Positions 17,118 to 27,711 of a stretch of 64,000 bases of DNA are shown here, in pieces. The stretch is from JAKFWF01 sp031374115. Its GTDB lineage: Bacteria; Pseudomonadota; Alphaproteobacteria; Rhizobiales; Hyphomicrobiaceae. Numbering within the stretch: the first letter of the stretch is position 1; every line of letters starts with the position of its first letter. The DNA lies in assembly GCA_031374115.1 (NCBI GenBank), contig JANMNO010000111.1:56180-120179 (forward strand), in the 5' to 3' direction. A model generated the notes under the pieces. The model did not search any database. It was not told the origin of the DNA and was given only the letters and a program-made list of their open reading frames with translations. Both the position numbers and the translations under genes were made by a program.

Positions 17118-18091
17118 CGCAGCACCTCGGCGTTGAGCGGGTGATGACAACGCCGCGCCCGTTGGCCGTCTCGGATGAGTTCGGGCGCGCGCAAACACGC
17201 GCTGTCGGCCCGCCCGCATCGCGGCGCAAACGCACATCCCACGGGCAAGTTCGACAACGACGGCGTCGATCCCGGAATCTGCACGAGATCCCGCCCCGGC
17301 GTCGCATTGCCCGGCAGCGAGTTCAGCAGTCCCTGGGTGTAGGGATGACGTGGCGCGCGCAAAACCGCCGCCGTCGGTCCCTCCTCGATCAGCCGGCCCG
17401 CGTACATCACGAGCAGCCGGCTCGCGATCGAGGATACCGTCGCGAGATCATGACTGATCCAGATCAACGCCGTCCCGGACTGCCGCACCAGCGCACGCAT
17501 CTCGGTCAGGATCTGCGCTTGGATCGAGACATCGAGCGCGGTGGTAGGCTCGTCGCACACGATCAACGCGGGCCGGTTGAGCAACGCAATGGCAATCGCA
17601 ACGCGCTGGCGCATGCCGCCGGAAAACTGATGCGGATATGCATCGAGCCGTCGCGCCGCATCGGGGATGCCGACCGTCGTTAGCACCTCGATCGCCCGCG
17701 CCTTGATCGCTGCAGCGGACACACGCTCGTGCGCCGCACCTGCGAGTTGCATCTGCGTGCCGATGGTCAACACCGGATTGAGCGTGGTCGATGGGTCCTG
17801 GAACACCATTGCCATGCGCCGTCCGCGCAATGTTCTGAGCGTCTCGCGATCGGCGCCGACCAGCTCCCGGCCTTCGAGCTTGACCGAACCTGATACGATC
17901 CGGCCAGGCGCATCGATGAGACCCAGGATCGAAAATCCGGTGACGCTTTTACCTGAACCGGATTCGCCCACAAGCCCCACCACCTCGCCGGCCGCGACGT
18001 CGAACGAGACGCCGTCGACTGCTTTGACAACACCAGCCCGGGTGTCGAAGTGGGTGAAGAGATCGCGCACCTGGAGTAGGGGCACACTCAT
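17114..18091 (-). CDS. Peptide/nickel-type ABC transporter ATPase, DppD-like
   Basis: 325 residues from ATG 18091, overlapping the DppC stop (ATGA). Walker A GESGSGKSVTG, Q-loop FQDPSTTLNP, signature FSGGMRQRVAIAIAL, Walker B LIVCDEPTTALDVS, H-loop LIWISHDL. The C-terminal cysteine cluster is GCAFAPRCGRADSAC. DppD and DppF form a heterodimeric ATPase. A longer open frame continues upstream through dppC in another frame but has no ABC homology there and is not the gene. Confidence 0.93.
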   Translation of the reverse strand: MSVPLLQVRDLFTHFDTRAGVVKAVDGVSFDVAAGEVVGLVGESGSGKSVTGFSILGLIDAPGRIVSGSVKLEGRELVGADRETLRTLRGRRMAMVFQDPSTTLNPVLTIGTQMQLAGAAHERVSAAAIKARAIEVLTTVGIPDAARRLDAYPHQFSGGMRQRVAIAIALLNRPALIVCDEPTTALDVSIQAQILTEMRALVRQSGTALIWISHDLATVSSIASRLLVMYAGRLIEEGPTAAVLRAPRHPYTQGLLNSLPGNATPGRDLVQIPGSTPSLSNLPVGCAFAPRCGRADSACLRAPELIRDGQRARRCHHPLNAEVLR

Positions 18092-18969
18092 CGTTTCAGC
18101 CTCGGGTTCAATTGATCGCGCACCTGATCGCCGACGAGATTGATGGCAACGATAAGGATGATCAAAGCCACACCCGGATAGATCGAGATCCAGTATCGTC
18201 CCGACAGCATGTACTGAAACCCATTGGCGATCAGCGATCCCAGCGACGGCTCGGTGACTGGCAGACCGAGTCCCAGGAACGACAGCGTCGCCTCGAGCGC
18301 GATCGAGTTCGCCACCTGCACCGTCGCCACCACGATCAGCGGCGGCAGGCAGTTGGGCAAGATATGCCGGAAGATCACGCGCGATGCTTTCAGTGGTGTC
18401 GAAAGCGCGGCCTCGACATAGTCCTTGGCGCGCTCCGTCGATGCGGCGCCGTGGGCGGTGCGGGCGAAGTAGGCATACTGCGCGGTCACCAGCGCGGTGA
18501 TCAGCTGCCACTTGCCTTGTCCCAATAGCGCTGCCAGCACGAGCGCCAGCAGGATCGCTGGAAATGACAGCTGCAAGTCGATCACCCGCATGATCAGCGC
18601 TTCGAGGCGCCCGCCGAAGAACGCCGCCATACAGCCCAGCGTCGCGCCAATGACAAAGGCAATCGAACCGGCCATCAAACCGACTTGGAGCGAAATGCGC
18701 AGGCCATAAAGGATCGCCGACCACAGGTCGCGCCCTTGCGCGTCGGTACCAAGCCAATGCGTGAAGCCACCGCTGCCGGTGTAGCCAGGCGGGCGCCGCG
18801 CGTCGCCGAGCACAAGCTTCGACAAATCATAGGGGTTCTGCGGTGCGATCAGCGGTGCCAGCACCGCCAACAAGATGACCGCAATGACTACGATGAGGGA
18901 GGCAAGCGCGATTCGGCTTTCGCGGAACTCTTGCCAGAAACGCGCGACAGGCGAGGCCCGGTCGATCAT
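18088..18969 (-). CDS. Peptide/nickel-type ABC transporter permease, DppC-like
   Basis: 293 residues. An N-terminal membrane segment (LASLIVVIAVILLAVLAPLIA) is followed by HWLGTDAQGRDLWS, the usual DppC signature, and the EAA loop near YVEAALSTPLKASRVIFRHILPN which docks the ATPases. About six membrane helices. It overlaps the genes on both sides by four bases, so translation is coupled. Substrate is inferred only from context, as in other members of the family: peptides or related amides. Confidence 0.93.
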   Translation of the reverse strand: MIDRASPVARFWQEFRESRIALASLIVVIAVILLAVLAPLIAPQNPYDLSKLVLGDARRPPGYTGSGGFTHWLGTDAQGRDLWSAILYGLRISLQVGLMAGSIAFVIGATLGCMAAFFGGRLEALIMRVIDLQLSFPAILLALVLAALLGQGKWQLITALVTAQYAYFARTAHGAASTERAKDYVEAALSTPLKASRVIFRHILPNCLPPLIVVATVQVANSIALEATLSFLGLGLPVTEPSLGSLIANGFQYMLSGRYWISIYPGVALIILIVAINLVGDQVRDQLNPRLKR

Positions 18970-19937
18970 GCCCGCCGTACCCGCAGTCTGGGGTCGAGCG
19001 CGGCATACGCGATGTCGACCAGGAAGTTGATCATGATGAAGACGAAAGCCACGAGCATCAGGTAGGCGACCATCACCGGGCGGTCGAGCGAGGAGATCGA
19101 GTCGATGATGAGCTTGCCGATGCCGGGCCAGGAGAAGATGGTTTCAGTCACCACCGCGAACGCCAGCGTCGAGCCGAATTCCAGCCCGAACACGGTGACG
19201 ATCGGAATAGCGATCAGGCGCAGCACGTGCCGGCGCAGGATGGTCCACTCGCTGATCCCCGCGGCGCGCGCAAACTTAACGGTGTCGGATGGCATGATTT
19301 CGCGCGTGCCGGCACGGGCGAGCCGCACCATCATGGCGAACTTGAACAGCGATAGGTTGAACGCCGGCAACGCCAAGTGCCGCCAGCCATTGGCGGTGAG
19401 AAAGCTCCACTCGACACCGAAAAGCATCGCCGTGTCGCCGCGCCCGCCCGCCGGTAGCCAGCCAAGCGTGACCGCGAAAACCAGGATCAAGACCAATCCG
19501 ATCCAGAATGTCGGTACCGAGAAGCCGAGCACAGAGAATGCCATGATAGCTTTCGACAAAGGGCTGTCCGGTTTGTAGCCGGCATACATGCCAAGAGGTA
19601 CACCGAGGAGGGTCGCACCCATTACCGCGACGATGGTCAACTCCAACGTCGCGGGTAACCGCGAGAAGATCAGGTCCAACACCGGCATATTGAAAATGAA
19701 GGAGCGGCCGAAATCGCCGGCAAGTAAGCGGCCGAGAAACGCGCCGTATTGCCGCCATAGCGGTTGGTCGAGGCCATACGCCTTGATCGTTTGCTCCCGG
19801 ATCTGCTGCGTCGCATCGGGTGACAGCAACACGTCGATCGGATTGCCGACCGCATAGACGCCAGCGAACACCAGCATCGAGATCGCCAGCATCACCACTA
19901 GTGCTTGCATCAGACGCTGGATCACGAACCCGAGCAT
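18966..19937 (-). CDS. Peptide/nickel-type ABC transporter permease, DppB-like
   Basis: 323 residues with the standard DppB pattern: N-terminal helix MLGFVIQRLMQALVVMLAISMLVF, then a periplasmic part with IREQTIKAYGLDQPLWRQYGAF and GDFGRSF, then five helices with the EAA loop ARAAGISEWTILRRHVLR. The start codon shares one base with the stop of the creatininase-family gene upstream (TGATG), showing that the amidohydrolase and the transporter are translated from one mRNA. Confidence 0.93.
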   Translation of the reverse strand: MLGFVIQRLMQALVVMLAISMLVFAGVYAVGNPIDVLLSPDATQQIREQTIKAYGLDQPLWRQYGAFLGRLLAGDFGRSFIFNMPVLDLIFSRLPATLELTIVAVMGATLLGVPLGMYAGYKPDSPLSKAIMAFSVLGFSVPTFWIGLVLILVFAVTLGWLPAGGRGDTAMLFGVEWSFLTANGWRHLALPAFNLSLFKFAMMVRLARAGTREIMPSDTVKFARAAGISEWTILRRHVLRLIAIPIVTVFGLEFGSTLAFAVVTETIFSWPGIGKLIIDSISSLDRPVMVAYLMLVAFVFIMINFLVDIAYAALDPRLRVRRA

Positions 19938-20638
19938 CAGGTCCAGCCGTCCACAATGACCGCGCGGGTCTCTTCGACCGCCACGCTCCAGATTGCCCGC
20001 ATGTCATCGTCGCTACGCTGATAAAGCCCGCCGTAGTTACCGTCGCCGAGCAGCTCCTTCTTACTTGCCGGATCGAGCTGCTGGAACCGGTCGAGCTGCA
20101 TCATCGGCTTCGGCACCGACGGCATGGCGACGTTGGCTAGTCGGGTCCACGGAAAATTCTCCATCCACGACGCATGCGACGCGATCCTGTCGATTGCCTG
20201 CACCTTGGCAAAGGTCTTCGGCGCATTCCACCAATTGTGCCATTTCACTTGCGCCCCGGCATGCCGGTCGAGCCATTCAAGGACGGCTCCGTGTGCCGGC
20301 GAGTTGCCACCGTGCCCGTTGACGATGACAATGCGGTTAAAGCCCGACCGCGCGATGCCGTCCAGAATTTCCGCAATCACCGCGCAGTAGGTCGCAATTT
20401 TCAGCGTCACCGTGCCGGGATATTCGACAAAATTCGGCGTCAGACCGTAGCTCAGCACCGGAAACACGGGCACCGCTGTCGTCTCAGCCGCTTCGAGGGC
20501 CACCCGCTCGGCGAGAATCGCGTCGACCGCCAGCGAGAGATAGGCATGCTGCTCGGTCGAGCCAATCGGCAAGATTGCGCAGTCGTCTCGCGCTGCATGG
20601 TCGCGCACCTGCATCCAATTCATGTCGGCAATACGCAT
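19937..20638 (-). CDS. Creatininase family amidohydrolase
   Basis: 233 residues from ATG 20638, with AAAGG seven bases upstream. The metal-binding motifs of creatininase/MftE-type hydrolases are clear: LPIGSTEQHAYLSLAVDAILAE near the N-terminus (Glu, His, Asp ligands) and IVNGHGGNSPAHG mid-protein. Family members hydrolyse cyclic or linear amides such as creatinine and formamidopyrimidines. It leads the Dpp-type operon, so its substrate is probably what that transporter brings in. A palindrome (20659-20672) sits 21 bases before its start. Confidence 0.88.
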   Translation of the reverse strand: MRIADMNWMQVRDHAARDDCAILPIGSTEQHAYLSLAVDAILAERVALEAAETTAVPVFPVLSYGLTPNFVEYPGTVTLKIATYCAVIAEILDGIARSGFNRIVIVNGHGGNSPAHGAVLEWLDRHAGAQVKWHNWWNAPKTFAKVQAIDRIASHASWMENFPWTRLANVAMPSVPKPMMQLDRFQQLDPASKKELLGDGNYGGLYQRSDDDMRAIWSVAVEETRAVIVDGWT

Positions 20639-20658
20639 CTTCGACCTTTGGGTGAATG

Positions 20659-20672
20659 GTTCCAGCTGGAAC
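20659..20672. promoter_or_regulatory. Candidate MarR operator, site 1
   Basis: GTTCCAGCTGGAAC is a perfect 14-base palindrome located 21 bases before the creatininase-family start. It has the same half-sites and spacing as site 2 (20704-20719), GTTCC-N4-GGAAC. The position would block expression of the minus-strand transporter operon. The protein that binds it is inferred to be the adjacent MarR. Confidence 0.6.
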
Positions 20673-20703
20673 TCATCTTGACGACAGCCGGCATTGTGCG
20701 TCA

Positions 20704-20719
20704 AGTTCCATGCGGAACT
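20704..20719. promoter_or_regulatory. Candidate MarR operator, site 2
   Basis: AGTTCCATGCGGAACT has perfect 6-base arms around ATGC and ends 17 bases before the MarR start at 20737. Its centre is 46 bases from that of site 1, and both share GTTCC-N4-GGAAC. Two matching palindromes in a divergent promoter region next to a MarR gene are the usual layout for autoregulation and control of both operons. Confidence 0.6.
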
Positions 20720-20736
20720 AGTTGCCCGGGATCCTC

Positions 20737-21297
20737 ATGCTCGACAAGTTGCGTCGTGAAAGACTGCGTCCGCAGTCCCGCTCGGTACGGCCTGAGGCGA
20801 CTGCCGCCGGCCTGCATCCGATGGTCGCGACCAAGCTGTGGGGCAATCCATGCTGGCTGTCGTTCCGCGCCAACTACATCGCACATCATTTCAATCAGCC
20901 GCTCTATGAGTGGATCGCGCGAAAGTACAAGCTGTCCGCCCCCGAACACGTCGTACTCTATGCCGTCGGGCTGGAAGAAGGCATCACCGCCGACGACGTC
21001 GTGGCCTCCTCCGCTCGACCGAAGAATACGCTGAGCCGCGCCGTCAATGCGCTGGTGGCCAAACGTCTGCTCACCCGTGTCCAGGACGCAGCCGATCGCC
21101 GCCGCAAACGTCTCTACCTTACCCGCCAAGGCCGCAGGATCGTCGCTGAAACCGTGCCGGCGCTGGTTGAGCACGAGCAGGCGATGCTGGCGTCCCTGTC
21201 GCACGACGAGTGCCGCACACTCAATAACCTGATGACCAAAATCGTATTGAGCCAGAACGCGTGGCCGACACGCATTGACGAGGAGAGCAAGACATGA
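20737..21297 (+). CDS. MarR family transcriptional regulator
   Basis: 186 residues from ATG 20737 (GGGA five bases upstream); a TTG at 20722 is an alternative. The winged helix is recognisable: ADDVVASSARPKNTLSRAVNALVAKRLLTRVQDAADRRRKRLYLT, where the DxRRxRL wing is characteristic. Dimerisation helices flank it. It is divergent from the creatininase-dpp operon and its stop overlaps the start of the binding-protein gene (ATGA), so it is co-transcribed with the catabolic genes it probably controls. The effector is unknown. Confidence 0.88.
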   Translation: MLDKLRRERLRPQSRSVRPEATAAGLHPMVATKLWGNPCWLSFRANYIAHHFNQPLYEWIARKYKLSAPEHVVLYAVGLEEGITADDVVASSARPKNTLSRAVNALVAKRLLTRVQDAADRRRKRLYLTRQGRRIVAETVPALVEHEQAMLASLSHDECRTLNNLMTKIVLSQNAWPTRIDEESKT

Positions 21298-22892
21298 CGT
21301 CGAAAACTGAATGGTTTGTGGCATTAGCTGCGACCGCGCTGTTCGCAGGGCTTGCCACGACAACGTCATCAGCCCAGACGCTGACCATCGGTGTACGGGG
21401 CGGGCCCGACTCGATTGATCCACACTTTACCGCCACGGGCACCCACGCCGAGTCGCTCAAGCACATCTTCGATACGCTGACTTGGTCGGGCGATGGGCTA
21501 GAGGTCGAGCCCCGTCTCGCCGAGAGTTGGAAAGCGCTCGATGCGACGACCTGGGAGTTCAAACTCAGGAAGGGCGTGAAGTTCCACGATGGCTCGGACT
21601 TCACGGCCGAAGACGTCAAGTTCTCCATCGAGCGTATCCCGCTGGTCGCTGGCCCCAACCCGACCACCATCTACGTGCGCCGCGTAAAGGAGACCAAGAT
21701 CGTCGATTCGCATACTGTTCACATCATAACTGACGGCCCGGCACCGGTATTGCCGAACGACTTCATCCGCCTGTTCATCGTGTCGTCGAAGGCAGCTGCG
21801 GGCCTTACCAAGGAAAACGCCAACGAAGCTTTCAACAGCGGCAAAGCGGCGACCGGCACGGGTCCCTACAAGTACGTGTCGTGGGCGCCAAAGGGCGATC
21901 TCGTCATGGATCGTTTTGATGGCTACTGGGGACCGAAGGAGCCGTGGGCGCGTCACGTGCGCAAGGAGATACCGAATGATGCTGCCCGCGTCGCGCAGCT
22001 GAAGGCGGGCCAGCTCGACCTGATCACCCGCGTTCCAGCGACCGACGTCGCCTCGCTCAAGACCGATCCCAAGCTCACCGTCCAAACCATCGACACCGTG
22101 TATGTGTTCAACCTGGAAATGGACCAGCGCGATACACCGCCAGCCGGGCAGATAACCGCCAAAGACGGCGCACCGCTTGCCAAGAACCCGCTACAGGATG
22201 TCCGCGTACGCGAGGCGATCGACCTCGCCATCGATCGCAGGACGCTGGCCGAAATCTCCATGGAAGGGCTCGGCAAGCCAGTCAACCAGATGGTCACGGC
22301 ATCGATCTTCGGCTTCAACAAGGCCCTGCCCGAGCGCAAGTACGACGTAGCAGCCGCCAAGAAGTTACTCGCGGATGCGGGTTTCCCAGCCGGTTTCAAG
22401 GTGCAGTTCGCTTTCACCAAGGATCGCCTGCCAGGCGACACCCAGGTCGGCACATCGATCGCGCAGATGCTCGCCGCCATCGGCATCGATGTGGCAGCCA
22501 ACGCGCAACCAGCGAACGTGTTCTTCCCAGCTCGCACACGCGGCGATTATTCAATGTCGATGTCAGGCTGGGGCACGCTGACTGGCGAGGCTCACTACAC
22601 GTTGTCGTCTCTCGCCCACTCGAACGACAAAGACAAGAAGATGGGCGCGTTCAACGTGCTCGGCTACAAGAACCCCGAGATGGATACGCTGCTGCAGGAG
22701 GCGGCGATCGAGATGGACGAGGCCAAGCGTCGCGGCTTCCTCGAGAAGGCGAACGAACTCGTGCTCAAGGATCGTCAGCGGCTGCCGATCGTCGCTGTCG
22801 GCTCGGCCTGGGCCATGCAGAAGGATAAGGTGAAGATTACTGCTCGGGTCGACGAAGACACGCTTGCCATGAACATCAAGCCGGCGAAGTAG
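21294..22892 (+). CDS. Peptide-type ABC transporter substrate-binding protein (SBP_bac_5)
   Basis: 532 residues with a Sec signal peptide (ALAATALFAGLATTTSSAQ). Family 5 motifs: ITIGVRGGPDSIDPHF-like N-terminus (here TLTIGVRGGPDSIDPHF), ESWKALDATTWEFKLRKGVKFHDGSDFTAEDV, GTGPYKYVSWAPKGD, and VREAIDLAIDRRTLAE. It is the probable ligand receptor for the minus-strand DppBCDF system, which lacks one, although sharing with the second transporter cannot be excluded. Confidence 0.9.
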   Translation: MTSKTEWFVALAATALFAGLATTTSSAQTLTIGVRGGPDSIDPHFTATGTHAESLKHIFDTLTWSGDGLEVEPRLAESWKALDATTWEFKLRKGVKFHDGSDFTAEDVKFSIERIPLVAGPNPTTIYVRRVKETKIVDSHTVHIITDGPAPVLPNDFIRLFIVSSKAAAGLTKENANEAFNSGKAATGTGPYKYVSWAPKGDLVMDRFDGYWGPKEPWARHVRKEIPNDAARVAQLKAGQLDLITRVPATDVASLKTDPKLTVQTIDTVYVFNLEMDQRDTPPAGQITAKDGAPLAKNPLQDVRVREAIDLAIDRRTLAEISMEGLGKPVNQMVTASIFGFNKALPERKYDVAAAKKLLADAGFPAGFKVQFAFTKDRLPGDTQVGTSIAQMLAAIGIDVAANAQPANVFFPARTRGDYSMSMSGWGTLTGEAHYTLSSLAHSNDKDKKMGAFNVLGYKNPEMDTLLQEAAIEMDEAKRRGFLEKANELVLKDRQRLPIVAVGSAWAMQKDKVKITARVDEDTLAMNIKPAK

Positions 22893-22897
22893 AGGCG

Positions 22898-23854
22898 ATG
22901 TCACCGATCGCGATCGGAATTCACGGCGGCTGCGGCACGCTTGCTCCCTCGTTGATGAGCGAGTTCGAGTGGGCCGAATCGCGCCGGCATCTTGCTGACG
23001 CGCTCAAGGCCGGCTGGATACTCCTGAACAAGGGTGCATCGAGCGTCGACGCGGTCGAGGCAGCTGTGGTGGTGATGGAAAACAGCTGGCATTTCAATGC
23101 CGGGTATGGCGCCGCCCTCAATACTGCTGGCGAGCACGAGCTCGATGCCTCGATCATGGATGGCGCCACGCTCAGCGGCGGCGCGGTGTGCGCCGTTCGC
23201 CGCATTCGCAATCCAGTGTGCGCGGCGCGCGCCGTGATGGAACAAAGCCCAAGCGTATTGATCGCCGGTCTGGCCGCCGACGAGTTTGCTGCTGCCTGCG
23301 GGCTGGACATGGTGGCAAACAGCTATTTCACCACGGAGCGTCGCGTCGCTGCATTGGCTTCGATCAAGGCACGCGCGGCCACTGGCACCATCCAGATGGC
23401 AAGCGAAGCGGAGAAGCACGGCACCGTCGGCGCCGTTGCACTCGACAGCAACGGCAATCTTGCTGCCGCCACCTCGACCGGCGGTTTCAACAACAAGCCG
23501 GTCGGCCGCGTCGGCGACACGCCGATCCTTGGCGCTGGCACCTACGCTCGCAATGGCGTATGTGCCGTATCAGGGACCGGACAGGGCGAGGTCTTCATCA
23601 AACGCGCCGCAGCCTACGATGTCGCCGCGCGTATGATGTACGGCGGGCAATCGCTAAAGGCCGCAACTAACGCGCTGGTGTTCGACACCCTCGCCTCGCA
23701 CAAGATCGGCGCCGGCATGGTCGCGTGCGACGCGCAAGGCAACGTGTTCGCGCCCTTCAACACCCTCGGCATGTGTCGCGGCTGGGTGACGCCCGAGGGT
23801 GAATGCACTGTTGCCACTCACCAGCAGGAATTCCCGCTGGGACGCTTCTCATGA
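22898..23854 (+). CDS. Isoaspartyl peptidase/L-asparaginase (Ntn hydrolase, peptidase T2)
   Basis: 318 residues. N-terminal IGIHGGCGTL and DAVEAAVVVMENSWHFNAGYGAALN are characteristic of plant-type asparaginases. The autocleavage site is before the threonine in KHGTVGAVALD (about residue 172), which becomes the nucleophile; TSTGGFNNKPVGRVGDTPILG forms the substrate pocket. The precursor would be cut into alpha and beta subunits. It hydrolyses beta-aspartyl dipeptides or asparagine. No export signal. It follows the binding-protein gene by five bases. Confidence 0.9.
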   Translation: MSPIAIGIHGGCGTLAPSLMSEFEWAESRRHLADALKAGWILLNKGASSVDAVEAAVVVMENSWHFNAGYGAALNTAGEHELDASIMDGATLSGGAVCAVRRIRNPVCAARAVMEQSPSVLIAGLAADEFAAACGLDMVANSYFTTERRVAALASIKARAATGTIQMASEAEKHGTVGAVALDSNGNLAAATSTGGFNNKPVGRVGDTPILGAGTYARNGVCAVSGTGQGEVFIKRAAAYDVAARMMYGGQSLKAATNALVFDTLASHKIGAGMVACDAQGNVFAPFNTLGMCRGWVTPEGECTVATHQQEFPLGRFS

Positions 23855-24900
23855 CCATCGAGCCGATCGTGATCTGGGGTGGTGGCGCGATCGGCGGCAC
23901 GATCGCCGCGTACTGGGCTCGTGCCGGCATACCCGTACTGCTCGTCGACATCGCGGACGATCATGTTGCGGCCTGCCGCACCAAGGGCCTGCACATTTTC
24001 GGACCGATCGAGGAGTTCACAATCAAGGTACCGGCGGCCACACCCGCGGAGGTGAAGGGACAGTATAAGCGCATCGTGTTGGCGGTGAAGGCGCACGCCA
24101 CCGACGGTGCCTTGCAACAGCTCAAGCCGCACCTGGCACCCGATGGCTTCGTATTGTCGGCGCAGAACGGCCTGAACGAAATCGCAATTGCCAACGCGGT
24201 TGGTGAAGCCCGAACGATGGGGTGCTTCGTCAACTTCGGTGCCGACTGGCACGGGCCGGGCGAGATCCTGTACGGCAATCGCAGCGCAGTCGTCGTTGGC
24301 GAGATCGACGGCGCACCGCGGCAACGCACGCACGAAATGCACGCACTTCTGCAGCGGTTCGAGCCGGACGCAATTCTGACCGATAATATTTGGGGCTACC
24401 TGTGGGGCAAGCTCGCCTATGGGGCTATGCTATTTGCGACCGCCTTGACGCCCGACTCGATGACGGCGAACTTTGCCGATCCGCGGCGCACCATCGTCTT
24501 CGACACGCTGGGCCGCGAGGTAATGGCGGTCGCAGCCGCACGAAACGTGGAGCCAGTCGGCTTCGGCGGCTTTGATCCGGCGGCCTACCTGCCAGGCAAG
24601 CAACCTGCCGGGCGCCAGCACGTCATCGATTGGCTGACGGCCTTCACGGCGCAGTCGGCTAAGACCCATTCCGGCATCTACCGCGACCTCGCCGTGCGCA
24701 GACGCCGAACCGAAGTCGATCCACAAATAGGCATCATCGCGGCACTTGGCCACGAAGCTCAAATTGCGACTCCGGCGCTCGAGAAACTGGTTACACTCGT
24801 TCACGATATTGAAGACGGCCGCCGGCCGATGGCGTTTGCAACCTTTCAGAGTTTGATCGACACATGCACATCCGCTTCGATGGCCAAGTCGCACTCGTAA
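23851..24900 (+). CDS. Ketopantoate reductase family oxidoreductase (ApbA/PanE-like)
   Basis: 349 residues from ATG 23851, overlapping the asparaginase stop (ATGA). N-terminal NAD(P) site IVIWGGGAIGGTIAAYW; substrate-domain elements VLAVKAHATD, LSAQNGLNEI, NIWGYLWGKLAYGAML with the catalytic lysine, and SGIYRDLAVRRRRTEVD. The position inside a transport and amide-hydrolysis operon makes pantothenate synthesis unlikely; related PanE-like enzymes reduce other 2-keto acids. It overlaps the following SDR gene by 37 bases. Confidence 0.87.
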   Translation: MTIEPIVIWGGGAIGGTIAAYWARAGIPVLLVDIADDHVAACRTKGLHIFGPIEEFTIKVPAATPAEVKGQYKRIVLAVKAHATDGALQQLKPHLAPDGFVLSAQNGLNEIAIANAVGEARTMGCFVNFGADWHGPGEILYGNRSAVVVGEIDGAPRQRTHEMHALLQRFEPDAILTDNIWGYLWGKLAYGAMLFATALTPDSMTANFADPRRTIVFDTLGREVMAVAAARNVEPVGFGGFDPAAYLPGKQPAGRQHVIDWLTAFTAQSAKTHSGIYRDLAVRRRRTEVDPQIGIIAALGHEAQIATPALEKLVTLVHDIEDGRRPMAFATFQSLIDTCTSASMAKSHS

Positions 24901-25607
24901 CCGGCGCAACGCAGGGCATTGGCCGCGCCGTCGCCCAGGGGTTGCAAGATGCCGGCGCTAAAGTCCACGTGGCCGACATTGCGCCGATCGAGGAGGCAAA
25001 CGGCGAGTTCATTTCCCACCAAGGCGATCTCGGCAACCGCCGCGAGGCGCACGCTCTCATCGCCAGCGTGCTGAAAAGCGACAACCGCCTTGACATCCTC
25101 GTCAACGCTGCGGGTGGCGTGCGCGGTCAAATCGGCCGGCCGATCGAAGACGTCGCCGAGGCCGACTGGCGCGTCATCTTCGAAGCCAACGTCGACAGTG
25201 CCTTCTGGTTGGCACAAGCGGCATCCGCACCGATGAAGAAAGCGGGCTTTGGCCGCATGATATTCATCGCCTCAGGTGCCGGTCTCCGTCCGAGCCTGAC
25301 CGGCATCCAGGCTTACACCAGTGCCAAACACGCGCTGGTTGGCTTGACCAAGCAATTGAGTCAGGACCTTGGTCGCTTCGGCATCACCACCAATGCGATC
25401 GCGCCGGGCTTTGTGCGGTCCAATCCGACAACCGAAGTGCAATGGGAGAATTACGGCGCCGATGGCCAGCGGCGCCTGGTGGAGAGCATTCACACCCGCC
25501 GCACCGGTGCTGCGACCGACATCGCCAGCGCGGCGCTGTTCCTGGCGAGCGAACAAGCGTCGTGGATTTCGGGTCAGATATTATCTGTCGACGGCGGTCG
25601 CTCCTAG
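24864..25607 (+). CDS. Short-chain dehydrogenase/reductase
   Basis: 247 residues. Classical SDR features: cofactor site VTGATQGIGRAVAQG, NAAGG in place of NNAG, active-site Ser before YTSAKHA (Tyr-x3-Lys), and C-terminal ISGQILSVDGG. It begins inside the end of the PanE-like gene, so the two are translationally linked, and they may act on consecutive intermediates. The natural substrate is not identifiable. Confidence 0.88.
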   Translation: MHIRFDGQVALVTGATQGIGRAVAQGLQDAGAKVHVADIAPIEEANGEFISHQGDLGNRREAHALIASVLKSDNRLDILVNAAGGVRGQIGRPIEDVAEADWRVIFEANVDSAFWLAQAASAPMKKAGFGRMIFIASGAGLRPSLTGIQAYTSAKHALVGLTKQLSQDLGRFGITTNAIAPGFVRSNPTTEVQWENYGADGQRRLVESIHTRRTGAATDIASAALFLASEQASWISGQILSVDGGRS

Positions 25608-25702
25608 TGATGATCCGCCGACCCGCAACAAGCGAAAACCTTGTCAATCGTTCAGCGATTGATGATGATGGCGGTGTCTCGTCGCGAATAGGATGGTAGC
25701 TG

Positions 25703-27686
<1,984 letters not shown>

Positions 27687-27711
27687 GGCAGCGCATGCAT
27701 AAAGGTTGTCT

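Noticed and set aside
17114..18757. A single 547-residue open frame covering the DppD-like gene and much of dppC
   Set aside because: ABC ATPase homology starts only at MSVPLLQVRDLF (18091); the upstream part is the wrong frame of dppC. The gene is 17114-18091.
23851..24900. Naming the PanE-like gene panE
   Set aside because: The operon context is catabolic and no other pantothenate gene is present, so only the family name is justified.
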